The notes below the pieces were generated by a model. It was not told where the DNA came from, made no database searches, and worked only from the letters and a program-made list of their open reading frames with translations. From Crocinitomicaceae bacterium (GTDB lineage: Bacteria > Bacteroidota > Bacteroidia > Flavobacteriales_D > Crocinitomicaceae): 64,000 bases of DNA. Positions 1 to 8,980 of the stretch are shown piece by piece. Each line of letters opens with the position of its first letter. Position 1 is the first letter of the stretch. A program made the position numbers and the translations under genes. Where the stretch lies: positions 1 through 64,000 of the forward strand of contig JALQYQ010000026.1 of NCBI GenBank assembly GCA_023262855.1, in the 5' to 3' direction.

Positions 1-71
1 TCTTGCGAAAATGATGTTAAGGTTGTCGCCACGAAAACCAAAACAATATAAAAGACTCTAGTGAACTTCAT
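1..71 (-). CDS. N-terminal fragment of a secreted protein (cut by window edge)
   Basis: Reading leftward from the ATG at 69-71, an open frame of 23 codons runs to the window edge. It encodes a classical signal peptide: a basic start (MKFTR), a hydrophobic core (VFYIVLVFVATTL) and a cleavage-like end (TSFSQ) of the type common in Bacteroidota exported proteins. The mature protein lies outside the window, so no function can be assigned. No TAnnTTTG promoter is obvious in the 275-bp gap to the tspO stop codon, and I see no other gene in that gap. Confidence 0.6.
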   Translation of the reverse strand, partial: MKFTRVFYIVLVFVATTLTSFSQ

Positions 72-346
72 AGCACAATAGATTAAGAGTGGAAAATGCA
101 ACTGTTCTGAGAACTACAAATCGCACAAGAAAATAGTGAGTAGAATGCTGAAAACCGAATTAAAAAACTAAGACAACGAGTAAATTGATCGTTTTTGAGT
201 TTGGTTTCATATAATAGCACATTATTGCTCATCGCACGCAGTAGTTTCAGTCGATAAAAAATTTTACCGTTTACTATAATACGAAGAATTTAACAAACAG
301 TTGCCATTTTGCTTGTTATTATAGCTTAAATAGAATGTTATGTCGA

Positions 347-808
347 TTAATTACGAAGAAATACGTACAAATTTAATGAAAAGGCAACCATCAACCACCC
401 TAAATATGGCAGGAGAAATATACTTTCAACTGATTTAATTTTTGAAAATTTCCTATGGAAAATGATCAAAACTGTAAAAAGTGAAAGAATAAAAACACAG
501 CCCAACACCAAGGCATGATGTACAAAGAAAATTGGATTCCAACAGACATTAAAAAACCATTGTGCTAGGAATAAAACAACAGCCAATTTTAATCTTTCTT
601 TCGCTAAAGACTTAAAAACACGGGATAAATAGATGCTGTAAAGAATCATAATGGTTGTCCAAGCAAATCCAAAAACCCAGCCTGGAGGAGTCCAAGGAGC
701 TTTGTTCAACGCCATGTACCAATTATTATCAGCAGGACTTCCGCCCATTAAAAGGGCTCCCACATAGAGAGCCCCAAAATTTATCAGTAAAAAAAGTATG
801 GTTCTCAT
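347..808 (-). CDS. tspO: TspO/MBR family membrane protein
   Basis: A 153-residue integral membrane protein with about five helices and the aromatic-rich TspO pattern. It has WYMALNKAPWTPPGWVFG near residue 30, a central NVCWNPIFF segment and the late LPYLGWLMVAFSLN segment. TspO proteins bind porphyrins and cholesterol-like ligands and are linked to tetrapyrrole and stress regulation; the role here is unknown. The ATG shares one base with the stop codon of the upstream esterase gene (TAATG), which implies translational coupling. It is the last gene of an apparent four-gene unit with the FadL-like porin, SGNH lipoprotein and esterase. Confidence 0.9.
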   Translation of the reverse strand: MRTILFLLINFGALYVGALLMGGSPADNNWYMALNKAPWTPPGWVFGFAWTTIMILYSIYLSRVFKSLAKERLKLAVVLFLAQWFFNVCWNPIFFVHHALVLGCVFILSLFTVLIIFHRKFSKIKSVESIFLLPYLGWLMVAFSLNLYVFLRN

Positions 809-2130
809 TAGTTGAAAATCACGCGTTGAGAAGTAATATTTCCAATTTGATCCTTAATGATCAATAAATAGATTCCACCATTAATCCCTTTTCTTTCCAA
901 CGTAAATTCAGTTCCTTTTACTTGTTCGTTTCGAATAGTTCTTCCTGAAAAATCAACCAACTGAATCTGCATTTCTGAAGCGGTATTCCAACGAATTGTC
1001 ATTGTTTCATTTGCTGGATTTGGATAAACATTTAACCCTAAATCATCTGTTTTTTCAGAAAGTCCAGAACCTTGGCAAACATCCACAATTGGATTTCCTA
1101 AGCAATCATTAATTGGGTACAAATAAGCAGATTGAGCTCTTGCATTTTCAGGTTGTAATAGAGCATTTGGGCAACCCAATTGTCCAATCAAAAAGTCACG
1201 TACAAAATTCACCGTTGTATCCATGTAAGCCAATGCCGCAGCACCAGTTCCAGCATACGGTACATGTGGCGCACCAATGAACGTATAAAACTGATTTTCA
1301 ATGTTTACCGCACAAGCACGTTCATGCAACATACGACTTCCATCTAAATACATTAAAGCAATTCCAGGGTTTACAATTCCACGATTGTATTTTACTGTTG
1401 CATCCGATGTACCGTGCAATGAACACAAGGGAACATCGTCACCTTCTAACCAACTATAGCGTGCTAATGCACCACACAAATTGATTACTCCATGAACTGT
1501 TGTTGAATATCCCGGATTTCCACTTGAACCATCCAAACCACCCAGTGACGCTATAGCAGCTGAATTTAAATAATCACTGATTTTACATTCATCATCTAAA
1601 TAAGCCACATGTAACGCAGTTATTGCTCCTGCAGAACTTCCTCCGATGTAGATTTTTGTTGTATCAATTTTATACGTATTCGAACCTTGAGCATCTGCAT
1701 AGAAAAAACGAATTGACGCCTTCATATCTTGAACAGCGCGCACAACTGCTTTTACAGAATTCACAGAATCAATCGGGAAAAATCCAGTTCTGTAATCGAT
1801 TGATGCACAAGCGTATCCTTTCTTAGCGAATTTTTGAGATAAAGCAACAACATCTCCATCCGCCTTTGTTCCGCCTAAAAAACTTCCTCCATGCGCCCAA
1901 ATGATAAGTGGTCGAGCTTGAGCTGTATCTCCAGTTGGTTCATAAAAATCCAACTTTAATGTTGTATTTGCCCCAGAGAATGAAGTGTTCGCTCCGTAAA
2001 CAATATTACTTGTTGTCGTAATATTTGAATAAACATCCGAAGCATAACGGCCCGTAGAACAAGGGTCTTGAGCTTTTGCTCCAAAACTTGCCAAGGCAAA
2101 AAATGATAGTAGCGTAAGGGTTTTTTTCAT
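808..2130 (-). CDS. Secreted alpha/beta-hydrolase (carboxylesterase-like) with T9SS sorting domain
   Basis: A 440-residue protein with a signal peptide (residues 1-20, ending GAKAQ) and an esterase/lipase-type alpha/beta-hydrolase fold. The oxyanion-hole motif HGGSF starts at H80, and the nucleophile elbow GSSAG has S166 as the likely catalytic serine. The last ~75 residues form a T9SS type A sorting domain, with VYPNPANE at its start and a GGIYLL-type motif near the end, so the enzyme is probably exported across the outer membrane. The substrate is unknown. It lies 27 bp downstream of the SGNH lipoprotein gene and overlaps tspO by one base. Confidence 0.88.
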   Translation of the reverse strand: MKKTLTLLSFFALASFGAKAQDPCSTGRYASDVYSNITTTSNIVYGANTSFSGANTTLKLDFYEPTGDTAQARPLIIWAHGGSFLGGTKADGDVVALSQKFAKKGYACASIDYRTGFFPIDSVNSVKAVVRAVQDMKASIRFFYADAQGSNTYKIDTTKIYIGGSSAGAITALHVAYLDDECKISDYLNSAAIASLGGLDGSSGNPGYSTTVHGVINLCGALARYSWLEGDDVPLCSLHGTSDATVKYNRGIVNPGIALMYLDGSRMLHERACAVNIENQFYTFIGAPHVPYAGTGAAALAYMDTTVNFVRDFLIGQLGCPNALLQPENARAQSAYLYPINDCLGNPIVDVCQGSGLSEKTDDLGLNVYPNPANETMTIRWNTASEMQIQLVDFSGRTIRNEQVKGTEFTLERKGINGGIYLLIIKDQIGNITSQRVIFN

Positions 2131-2157
2131 AGTTAATCGTTTATTTATGACAGTAAT

Positions 2158-3471
2158 TTACGGAAAGATAATACCTCTAAACAAAGTAGCATCTACCGTT
2201 GGTATATTTGATTTGTATTTTGCATTGATTGCCTTAATAAATTCATTCGCTAAAAGCGCATTTCCACGTGGATTTAAATTCACACCATCCAACGAATAAG
2301 CACCTCCTGAAACAAATTTTGTATTCAAAGAAATTCCATTGTAAAGAATCCCAGATGTTAATGATTGATAAAACTGATCTGTTCTAACCACCGCAAGGTT
2401 CTTTTCAGCTGCTTTTGCAATGATGTAATCATTATAAAGGGCGGTATTGCTTTTAATCGCATTTACCTCATCCGTTGTTAGAATGAATTCATCTCGGAAC
2501 GGAAAAACTGAACCCATTTTATTGCATTTCACTGAATCCAATGGAACACTTAACAAGATTTTTTCACCTGGAACCATTTGTCGAACGCCGAATGTGCCTG
2601 CACTTGGATCCTCAATCACAAAGGCATTTTTTCCAACGACAAACGATAAACCAATTGGGTTGTAAATGGCATTTAAGCTCGCAGCATTGGCTTCATCCAA
2701 ATTCAAACCATCATACGGAATGGTGGTAAAATAAGGCATTTCTGTTACATCCGGCAAAGTTGAAACAATTCCTTGAGTACTAGCCGAAGTCACTTGATCT
2801 AGAATCGGTGTGTACAAGGCATGAAATTGTGAAGCCGTCAATAAACTTTCGTTTTTTCCACCTGACTTCGCATATTTCATAACCTCATCCAATCCAACAT
2901 ATAAAGAGAAAAAACTAGGTGTTGTGTTCAATGCATCTCCAAGAACCGTTGCACTTGTAGATGATGCCATGCGCTTGAAAAAGTTATTTTGACTTGAATA
3001 AGCTGGACTAAACGCATAAGCCATGTAAAAACCTGGAATTCCATAATTTCCAAAAGGCTTAGATGCATCGTACAAGGATTCTGAAAAAATAGTTGCATCC
3101 CCATTTATCGCTTTTCGCACAGGAGAAAGACTTGTTACGTTCAAACAATCTGTTTTATAATCCAATATTAAGCGCGCCAAATTATCCGAATTCACACCAA
3201 CTGAAGAAGTCGAAACCCAAGGTTGATGAAACGTTCCTCCTCCCACTAGTTCAAACTGTTGTGCTAGAATTGCACCCAATGAGTTTTCTTGGCCTTCAAG
3301 GTACAACGCGTCATCCATAAACCCACTAGTGGTTGTTCCACCAATTGCCACGAAATTTGACAAATTCAAATCACCCGCAGAATATTCTTTTACGTTTTCT
3401 TTTGGTTTACAGGCTGAAAGCATTACAAACGCTACAGAAAATAGAGTCAATTTTGTTCGATTGAATTTCAT
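2158..3471 (-). CDS. SGNH/GDSL-like outer-membrane lipoprotein, probably inactive as a hydrolase
   Basis: A 437-residue lipoprotein with lipobox LSAC (C21). It resembles the Bacteroidota SGNH/GDSL family usually encoded beside a FadL-like porin, as here with a 5-bp gap. Block I reads FVAIGGTTTSGF where relatives have GNSLTAGF-type sequence, placing T46 where the nucleophilic Ser is expected. The C-terminal block reads LDGVNLNPRGNALLANEF, so the D-x-x-H pair becomes D395-x-x-N398. Two catalytic positions therefore appear substituted. This suggests a binding protein or pseudoenzyme serving the neighbouring porin. Family assignment is from motif spacing only. Confidence 0.75.
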   Translation of the reverse strand: MKFNRTKLTLFSVAFVMLSACKPKENVKEYSAGDLNLSNFVAIGGTTTSGFMDDALYLEGQENSLGAILAQQFELVGGGTFHQPWVSTSSVGVNSDNLARLILDYKTDCLNVTSLSPVRKAINGDATIFSESLYDASKPFGNYGIPGFYMAYAFSPAYSSQNNFFKRMASSTSATVLGDALNTTPSFFSLYVGLDEVMKYAKSGGKNESLLTASQFHALYTPILDQVTSASTQGIVSTLPDVTEMPYFTTIPYDGLNLDEANAASLNAIYNPIGLSFVVGKNAFVIEDPSAGTFGVRQMVPGEKILLSVPLDSVKCNKMGSVFPFRDEFILTTDEVNAIKSNTALYNDYIIAKAAEKNLAVVRTDQFYQSLTSGILYNGISLNTKFVSGGAYSLDGVNLNPRGNALLANEFIKAINAKYKSNIPTVDATLFRGIIFP

Positions 3472-3476
3472 AGCTT

Positions 3477-4700
3477 TTAAAATTTGTAGATGATTGCTAA
3501 TCCGGGAGCAATAACGTTCGTAGTAAACGTTCCGCTTAAATTTGTTTCGAGATTGGTATCCGTTCGTTTCAAGTGTGTAAAAAAGATCGATGCATCCAAT
3601 TGGAAATGCTCACCCATTTTATAACCCAAACCAGCGGTATAATTTACGCGATTTGCGTCTGGCGTTTCCGGCGTAACGTATCCACTTTGAACAGGTGTAA
3701 TTCCATACGCTAAACCAATTCGTGCATCCCAATTTGTTGAAATTGAATAATTTGTTCCGAAACGAAAGGCAAATGTATTTTTATAATTCCGTGCAGATTT
3801 TGTGTCAACGAGGGAAGTTGTATTTTGCGCATAATCAAATGACAGGGTGTCATATGCTTTCCAACCAACATAATTCACATCGAGTGCAAAAGCCCATTTT
3901 TCATTCAGCTTATATGCCAATCCAAGTGTTGCAACTTGTGGAAGAGGCAATGCTGATGAGAAGGTTCCATTTGGAAAATTAGTTGCTAGTGAACTCGGGA
4001 CAGTAAAAGTCGCTGTTCCTTCTGCCACAGCCATGTTTACTTGAGAGCGGTATGAAACTCCAAGGTTTAATTTTTCAGTTGCTTGAACAAAAAGTCCCAC
4101 ATTGAATCCAAATCCGCTTGCTTTTCCATTCAATTCAGCATGACCATAGGTTCCATTAGCATCTTGAACAGGAATGTCTTTTTGCAGGTTCACATTTCCA
4201 GTTGAATAGACAAATCCAGCACCAAATCCAATTTTATCATTTAGTTTATAACTAATCGTTGGTTGAAAAAAGATGGATTTCAATTGCAATTTTGTCAAAG
4301 CAAAACGACCTGTCCACCCGTCTTCATATTGAATGGTACTTCCAAAGGGTGTGTAAATACCCAAACCATAGAAAAATTTACTGTTTTCATTTTTTCTGTA
4401 AACCGCATAAGCTGAAAATGGCGTTCCCATTGGTGAATTCGTGCGACCAATTGATGTTGTGTTGGCATCTTCAAAAAGTGTGTTGGCAAATGTTGGCGTA
4501 AAAGCAATATTTACACTGTTTTCTTTTAAAAAAGCAACACTTCCAGGATTAAAAAATACACTTGCGGCATCCAGGGGTAAGGCATTTCCTGCACCACCCA
4601 TACCTTGTTGTTTTTGTCCTTGAAAATTCACTTGAAAACCTTGAGAAAACAAACTGTTCGTCACAAGAAAGACAGTTCCAAGTAGTAATAATTTATGCAT
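3477..4700 (-). CDS. OmpP1/FadL/TodX-family outer-membrane transporter
   Basis: A beta-barrel porin of 407 residues from the ATG at 4698-4700. An upstream ATG at 4763 in the same frame would add 21 residues before the signal peptide and is unlikely. The signal peptide is MHKLLLLGTVFLVTNSLFSQ. The mature N-terminus GFQVNFQGQKQQGMGGAGNA matches the FadL family plug region, and the chain ends in aromatic strand residues (AIIYKF) typical of barrels. The family imports long-chain fatty acids or other hydrophobic compounds. It is the first gene of the unit with the SGNH lipoprotein, esterase and tspO, so hydrophobic-compound uptake and hydrolysis is a plausible joint role. Confidence 0.9.
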   Translation of the reverse strand: MHKLLLLGTVFLVTNSLFSQGFQVNFQGQKQQGMGGAGNALPLDAASVFFNPGSVAFLKENSVNIAFTPTFANTLFEDANTTSIGRTNSPMGTPFSAYAVYRKNENSKFFYGLGIYTPFGSTIQYEDGWTGRFALTKLQLKSIFFQPTISYKLNDKIGFGAGFVYSTGNVNLQKDIPVQDANGTYGHAELNGKASGFGFNVGLFVQATEKLNLGVSYRSQVNMAVAEGTATFTVPSSLATNFPNGTFSSALPLPQVATLGLAYKLNEKWAFALDVNYVGWKAYDTLSFDYAQNTTSLVDTKSARNYKNTFAFRFGTNYSISTNWDARIGLAYGITPVQSGYVTPETPDANRVNYTAGLGYKMGEHFQLDASIFFTHLKRTDTNLETNLSGTFTTNVIAPGLAIIYKF

Positions 4701-4809
4701 TCGGTTGACGATTAATTCGTAAATAATTGAACCTGAGATTCTAAATATAATGTAAATCCGCAATGAAATAAAATGATAAATTGTAAAATCAATAATTAAT
4801 TCAAACTAT

Positions 4810-5874
4810 TTAGTTGTTTTCCTCATTCTCTGTTCTCCAAAATTTATTACCAGGAAAAGTCATTATTGAAGAGTACTTTTCAATTTCGCTAGTAACAATA
4901 ATTGGATTGATTGCATTTTGAACTATTTTGACATCAAAAATTTCTTCAACAGAATTCGTATAATTTAATTCTCCTATGATTTTCTTGTTCACAAAATCAT
5001 AGAAAATCAAACCTGCATATTGAGAACCTTCTTTCACCTTTAAATCAGAAAAATCCTTTGATGTTTCTCTTATTTTGGATTTTCCAATTAAAGCAAGATT
5101 CCCGTAGAAAGACAAGCCTCTTACAAAACAATCAAAATTAAATTCTACCTCTAGTTCATTTGTATTCAAATCCAGAGATAATAAATTCCCTTTTCCGGAC
5201 TCCAAAAAGTACAATTTATTATTAAATATTCTCGGTGAATGTGGCATAGCTAAACCATCAACAAGAATATTGCCTTCTGGAACATTCATAAGAACTCCTG
5301 AATTCATTTTATCCTTTCTCCAACCTTGCTTCGTTGTTGTTTGACTTAATGCAGTAACATATTTAGGCAATCCTTTTTCCATAGCCATACCATTTAAATG
5401 GCAAAAATCCTCTGGCACAAGTTTATCAATAAATGGTGGTTTCCATTTCGCTCGAAAACTGAAATTTATGTCATAAACAGCAAGGCACGACAAAAGTGTA
5501 TTTACACCCCAAATAATGCCATCACCAAATTCTAGGTCATGAACATCTAAAATTCCAGTATTATAAATTGCTCGCTGTGCATAAGCAAGATCATATGTAC
5601 TTCCTTCACTTTTATTGATAACTTCTTGCGGATTTTCTTCAGATGAAAAAAAACGGATTTCATCAAGACACGCTACCGCCAACTTTTTTCCTTGAATTGC
5701 AATACCCATTGGCTTCTTCAATCCTATTGGCGTTTGGACCAATTGTTTTCCGTCTTCACTTCCAATAATAATCAATTTTCCAGCCTGATAGGTTGTTATC
5801 ATTACTGAAAATTGATTTTCAACCATAATCTCAGGAAGATTCGGTGTATAGGTGATATCGTATAAATTTTCCAT
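4810..5874 (-). CDS. TIGR03032-like (DUF4915) protein, probable beta-propeller
   Basis: A 354-residue soluble protein without a signal peptide. The early pattern ITTYQAGKLIIIG followed by KKPMGIAIQGKKLAVAC is what I recall for the TIGR03032/DUF4915 family. Later segments (CHLNGMAME, MPHSPRIFNNKLYFLESGKG) fit the same repeated-blade architecture. The molecular function of the family is not established to my knowledge. The annotated ATG sits directly against the U-tract of a terminator hairpin; M17 (MVENQFS) is an alternative start. Confidence 0.7.
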   Translation of the reverse strand: MENLYDITYTPNLPEIMVENQFSVMITTYQAGKLIIIGSEDGKQLVQTPIGLKKPMGIAIQGKKLAVACLDEIRFFSSEENPQEVINKSEGSTYDLAYAQRAIYNTGILDVHDLEFGDGIIWGVNTLLSCLAVYDINFSFRAKWKPPFIDKLVPEDFCHLNGMAMEKGLPKYVTALSQTTTKQGWRKDKMNSGVLMNVPEGNILVDGLAMPHSPRIFNNKLYFLESGKGNLLSLDLNTNELEVEFNFDCFVRGLSFYGNLALIGKSKIRETSKDFSDLKVKEGSQYAGLIFYDFVNKKIIGELNYTNSVEEIFDVKIVQNAINPIIVTSEIEKYSSIMTFPGNKFWRTENEENN

Positions 5875-5897
5875 AAAAAAAGCCTCACAAGGAGGCT
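5875..5897 (-). terminator. Rho-independent terminator after the 5.9-kb lipoprotein
   Basis: On the minus strand a 6-bp stem AGCCTC/GAGGCT (5881-5886 with 5892-5897) encloses a 5-base loop and is followed by seven T residues (5875-5881). The T-run ends at the ATG of the next gene (5872-5874), so the hairpin occupies the whole ribosome-binding region of that gene. Confidence 0.75.
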
Positions 5898-5918
5898 ACT
5901 AATTTAATATTCTATTCG

Positions 5919-6344
5919 TTATTTAGCTTCTAATTTCCAAATGTCACCATCAACAGATGTAATATCGTCATCTAACCACATTTCGTCGTTCGTTAATCGT
6001 TTAATTTCCATTAACTGAACGCTTCCATCAATGTTTAACATTATTTGTTCTTTATCAGAAGCAAAATCCCAAGATCCTGCATATGTATACGAATCTGTGT
6101 ATCCTTGATAAGAATAAGTTTGTGTTACAATCAAAGATCCACTTTTATCAAAAGACATGTTAATGGTATACTGATTACCCATAACTGTTGATCCAATAGA
6201 TTTTACATTCCATTCACCATCCACTCGAGATTTTTTTGTTCGTAGTGAAAACCCAGGTCCATCTTCGTATTTTCCACAACTAGAGACTCCTAATGTTGTG
6301 GCACCGGCAAGTGTTAGGTAGGTTAATTTTTTTAAATTTTTCAT
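5919..6344 (-). CDS. Small lipocalin-like lipoprotein
   Basis: A 141-residue protein with a lipoprotein signal peptide and lipobox VSSC near residue 23. The mature part (VDGEWNVKSIGS near the start, YTYAGSWDFASDKEQIML, a late MWLDDD segment and a WKLEAK end) resembles the Bacteroidota lipocalin-like proteins of unknown ligand. It is followed by a terminator 22 bp after its stop codon. I do not recognise a specific function. Confidence 0.72.
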   Translation of the reverse strand: MKNLKKLTYLTLAGATTLGVSSCGKYEDGPGFSLRTKKSRVDGEWNVKSIGSTVMGNQYTINMSFDKSGSLIVTQTYSYQGYTDSYTYAGSWDFASDKEQIMLNIDGSVQLMEIKRLTNDEMWLDDDITSVDGDIWKLEAK

Positions 6345-6493
6345 TGTAGGTTAAATTAAAATTTGCGACAATATATTGCATTATTTTTAAAAATCAATAG
6401 TTAAAACATCTATTTTAATATGTGAGTGTAATTTTTATTTTCCCTTCCTTTCAAAAACTTGTGCTAATTTCGAGCACGACATTTACGCAACAA

Positions 6494-8866
6494 ATGATTA
6501 TTGTAAACCGACTGAAAACAAGTTGGGCCAAGTTTGGTTCATTTCTTTTTCTACTGTTTCTTGTGCTTACCGCGCAACGCATCCTTTTTTTCTTTGTTGC
6601 TAAATCAGTCGTTTTTCACTATCAACCGATATTTTCCGATTTTATTTTTGGGACACTTTACGATTTAGGCTGGAGTTTTATAGTGCTTTTATTCGCGCAA
6701 CTACTTGATTCACTAACAATTCCCATCAAACGATTTCCGCGCCATTTTTTTAAATGGTTGGTCATTGTTCTAGCTATCTTTTTAACCTATTTCTTGGATA
6801 ATTATTTTCTTGCTTCCTCGAGTTTGTTATCCAATATGATTTTAATGTTCAGCTTTGATCAACTCATAGAGTTAATGGCGTTTGAAGACAATATCTCTTG
6901 GTTCAAAATTAGTTGGATGCTTGCCCTCCTTGCATCAATCATTGGCTTTTACAAGTGGCTATTTCATCGTCAATGGATTCAAAAAAAATCGTTTCTGTTG
7001 ATTCTAATTGTAAGCGGAATTTTAAGTGGTTTTCTTTTAACTCGTCAAGAGTTGGAAGTACCTAACGTTTACAGCACGAATAAATCGTATTATTTTATTC
7101 ATTCCTTGTACACGTATGACAAAGATTTAAGCTCAGAAAGCGATATCACTCCAGCGGAATTTAAGGATTTAGATCCATTGTTTTTGGGTAAAAAAGAATT
7201 GAATCCATTTGATTTGCTATCAAAAGAATGGAATAATACGTCTGATCTAACACCCTATTTCACTATCAACCCTTCAGGCAAAGCACCTTCTATTTGTATA
7301 ATAATTATTGAAAGTTTATCAAGCAGTTTAGTCGGCGAATATTCTGCAAAAACAGGCAAAGTCATGCCTTTTTTAGATTCACTTTCAACCAAAAGTATCT
7401 ATTTTCCAAATTGTTTAAGTACCTCACATCGCACGCACCATGTGTTACCAGCAATTCTAGCTTCCTTACCACATTCCAATGAACATACCTTTTTCCAAGA
7501 GGAAGCATATCCAGAGCATGTTGGAATGGTAACGATGACAAAATCACAGTATTATTCGAGTTATTATTGCGGATTAGATTTAAGCTTTAATCAAATGGAT
7601 CGCTTTGTTCGCTACAACAATGTTGATTACTTAAGTAATAAATACAAGGGATTAAGCAAAGAAGATAAGAACGAATACAAAGATTATTGGGGTTATCCTG
7701 ATCACATCGTTTTTAGAGAATTCTTAAAAGAAAAACGACAACGCACCTTAGCAGGTCACTATGATAGAAAATCTTCATTTGACATTTTATTGAGCCTTTC
7801 AACGCACGAGCCTTTCAATTACCCGGACAAAATAAAACACACCAAATTTGTTCAACAACAATTAAACAAAGCAGTTCCATCTAAATGGATGTCCTATCTG
7901 AAAGGAAAATCAGCAGAATTGGGAGCATTTCATTACACAGACGAAAGTTTACAACACCTTTTTGAAGAACTTAAAAAAACACCGGACTATAACAACACAA
8001 TCTTTATCATTACTGGCGATCATGGTTCAACCATTCTTTATGAAAATGCCATGAGTAAATACCATGTTCCACTTCTTATCTATTCGCCACTTCTCAAACA
8101 TCCAAAAAAAATACCATATTGGGTTTCACACCTCGATATTGCGCCGACATTAATGAATTTCCTGAGATTGAATTACAAAGTAAAAATCCCTGAACAGCAT
8201 ACATTTTTAGGAAACGAACTTTCAATGAAAAAAAGGGAAAAGCGTGCACTAATATTTAAGGGACAAAACATAATGGTTCGGGATATTTTAATCGGAAACA
8301 CCGCCTTTTTGGAAGGTCAACTTTATCATTTAACGCCTTCCCTGACACCAATCAAAATTGAAAATCCAAAGCAAGCGAAACTTCTATTGAAACAAGCAGC
8401 GTATATGCGCAAGTTTAATCATTATGTTGTCGAGCAGAATCATATCGTCACTCGCAGGACAAAAGCACCTAACAAAATGAATTCTAGAACGATACCTAAA
8501 GAAGAATTAAAAGGTGAATTTTTAGGTTTATTTGAATTATCTCCCAAACAGTTCAAAGGACATGATTTAATCATTGATGTCACTTTTTATCTTGATTCGA
8601 CCCGTTCGAAGGAACTTCCAGAATTAGCAACATGGATTAAAGTTGAGGCGAATAAAGGACAAGAAAAACCAACCATCGAAAAATTGATGTACGGTAAATA
8701 TGTACTAAATGGGAAAAATACTCCGACGAAAGCAACTGTTCATTTTTACATTTCAAAGGAAGAAATCGCAAAAATGGATAATACCCAAAAAATGATGTGT
8801 TTCTTTCACAACGTCAACAAAATAAAACTGCCATTTTCCAAAGTGAGCTGGTCTGTACAGAAATAG
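6494..8866 (+). CDS. LtaS-like membrane sulfatase/phosphatidylglycerol headgroup transferase family protein
   Basis: A 790-residue protein with about five N-terminal membrane helices followed by an extracytoplasmic alkaline-phosphatase-superfamily domain. Metal and catalytic residues seen are E273 in IIIIESLSS, T314 in SHRTHH as the expected nucleophile, and D509-H510 in ITGDHGS. Family members such as lipoteichoic acid synthase transfer headgroups. In Gram-negative bacteria the product is usually unknown, perhaps headgroup or glycan modification. After the catalytic domain there is an extra C-terminal region of about 200 residues. I chose the ATG at 6494; a GTG at 6422 would add 24 residues without a clear purpose. 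A 7-bp hairpin without a T-run follows the stop. Confidence 0.82.
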   Translation: MIIVNRLKTSWAKFGSFLFLLFLVLTAQRILFFFVAKSVVFHYQPIFSDFIFGTLYDLGWSFIVLLFAQLLDSLTIPIKRFPRHFFKWLVIVLAIFLTYFLDNYFLASSSLLSNMILMFSFDQLIELMAFEDNISWFKISWMLALLASIIGFYKWLFHRQWIQKKSFLLILIVSGILSGFLLTRQELEVPNVYSTNKSYYFIHSLYTYDKDLSSESDITPAEFKDLDPLFLGKKELNPFDLLSKEWNNTSDLTPYFTINPSGKAPSICIIIIESLSSSLVGEYSAKTGKVMPFLDSLSTKSIYFPNCLSTSHRTHHVLPAILASLPHSNEHTFFQEEAYPEHVGMVTMTKSQYYSSYYCGLDLSFNQMDRFVRYNNVDYLSNKYKGLSKEDKNEYKDYWGYPDHIVFREFLKEKRQRTLAGHYDRKSSFDILLSLSTHEPFNYPDKIKHTKFVQQQLNKAVPSKWMSYLKGKSAELGAFHYTDESLQHLFEELKKTPDYNNTIFIITGDHGSTILYENAMSKYHVPLLIYSPLLKHPKKIPYWVSHLDIAPTLMNFLRLNYKVKIPEQHTFLGNELSMKKREKRALIFKGQNIMVRDILIGNTAFLEGQLYHLTPSLTPIKIENPKQAKLLLKQAAYMRKFNHYVVEQNHIVTRRTKAPNKMNSRTIPKEELKGEFLGLFELSPKQFKGHDLIIDVTFYLDSTRSKELPELATWIKVEANKGQEKPTIEKLMYGKYVLNGKNTPTKATVHFYISKEEIAKMDNTQKMMCFFHNVNKIKLPFSKVSWSVQK

Positions 8867-8980
8867 TTCGTAGATTAAGAACGAACTTATTGTCTTAGAA
8901 ATAGTCTTGATTTAGTGATGAATTTCAATTTAAAATAATAAATTTGGTTTGGTATTACCTAATTAACAAATAGCCTAATT

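Noticed and set aside
2262-2277. CACGTG inside the SGNH lipoprotein gene as parS
   Set aside because: Only about 10 of 16 positions match and it lies in coding DNA.
6422-6493. GTG start for the LtaS-like protein
   Set aside because: The extra 24 residues do not resemble the family start, and the ATG at 6494 directly precedes the first basic segment and helix.
8865-8887. AGTTCGT/ACGAACT hairpin after the LtaS-like gene as a terminator
   Set aside because: There is no T-run after the stem, so I did not call it a rho-independent terminator.
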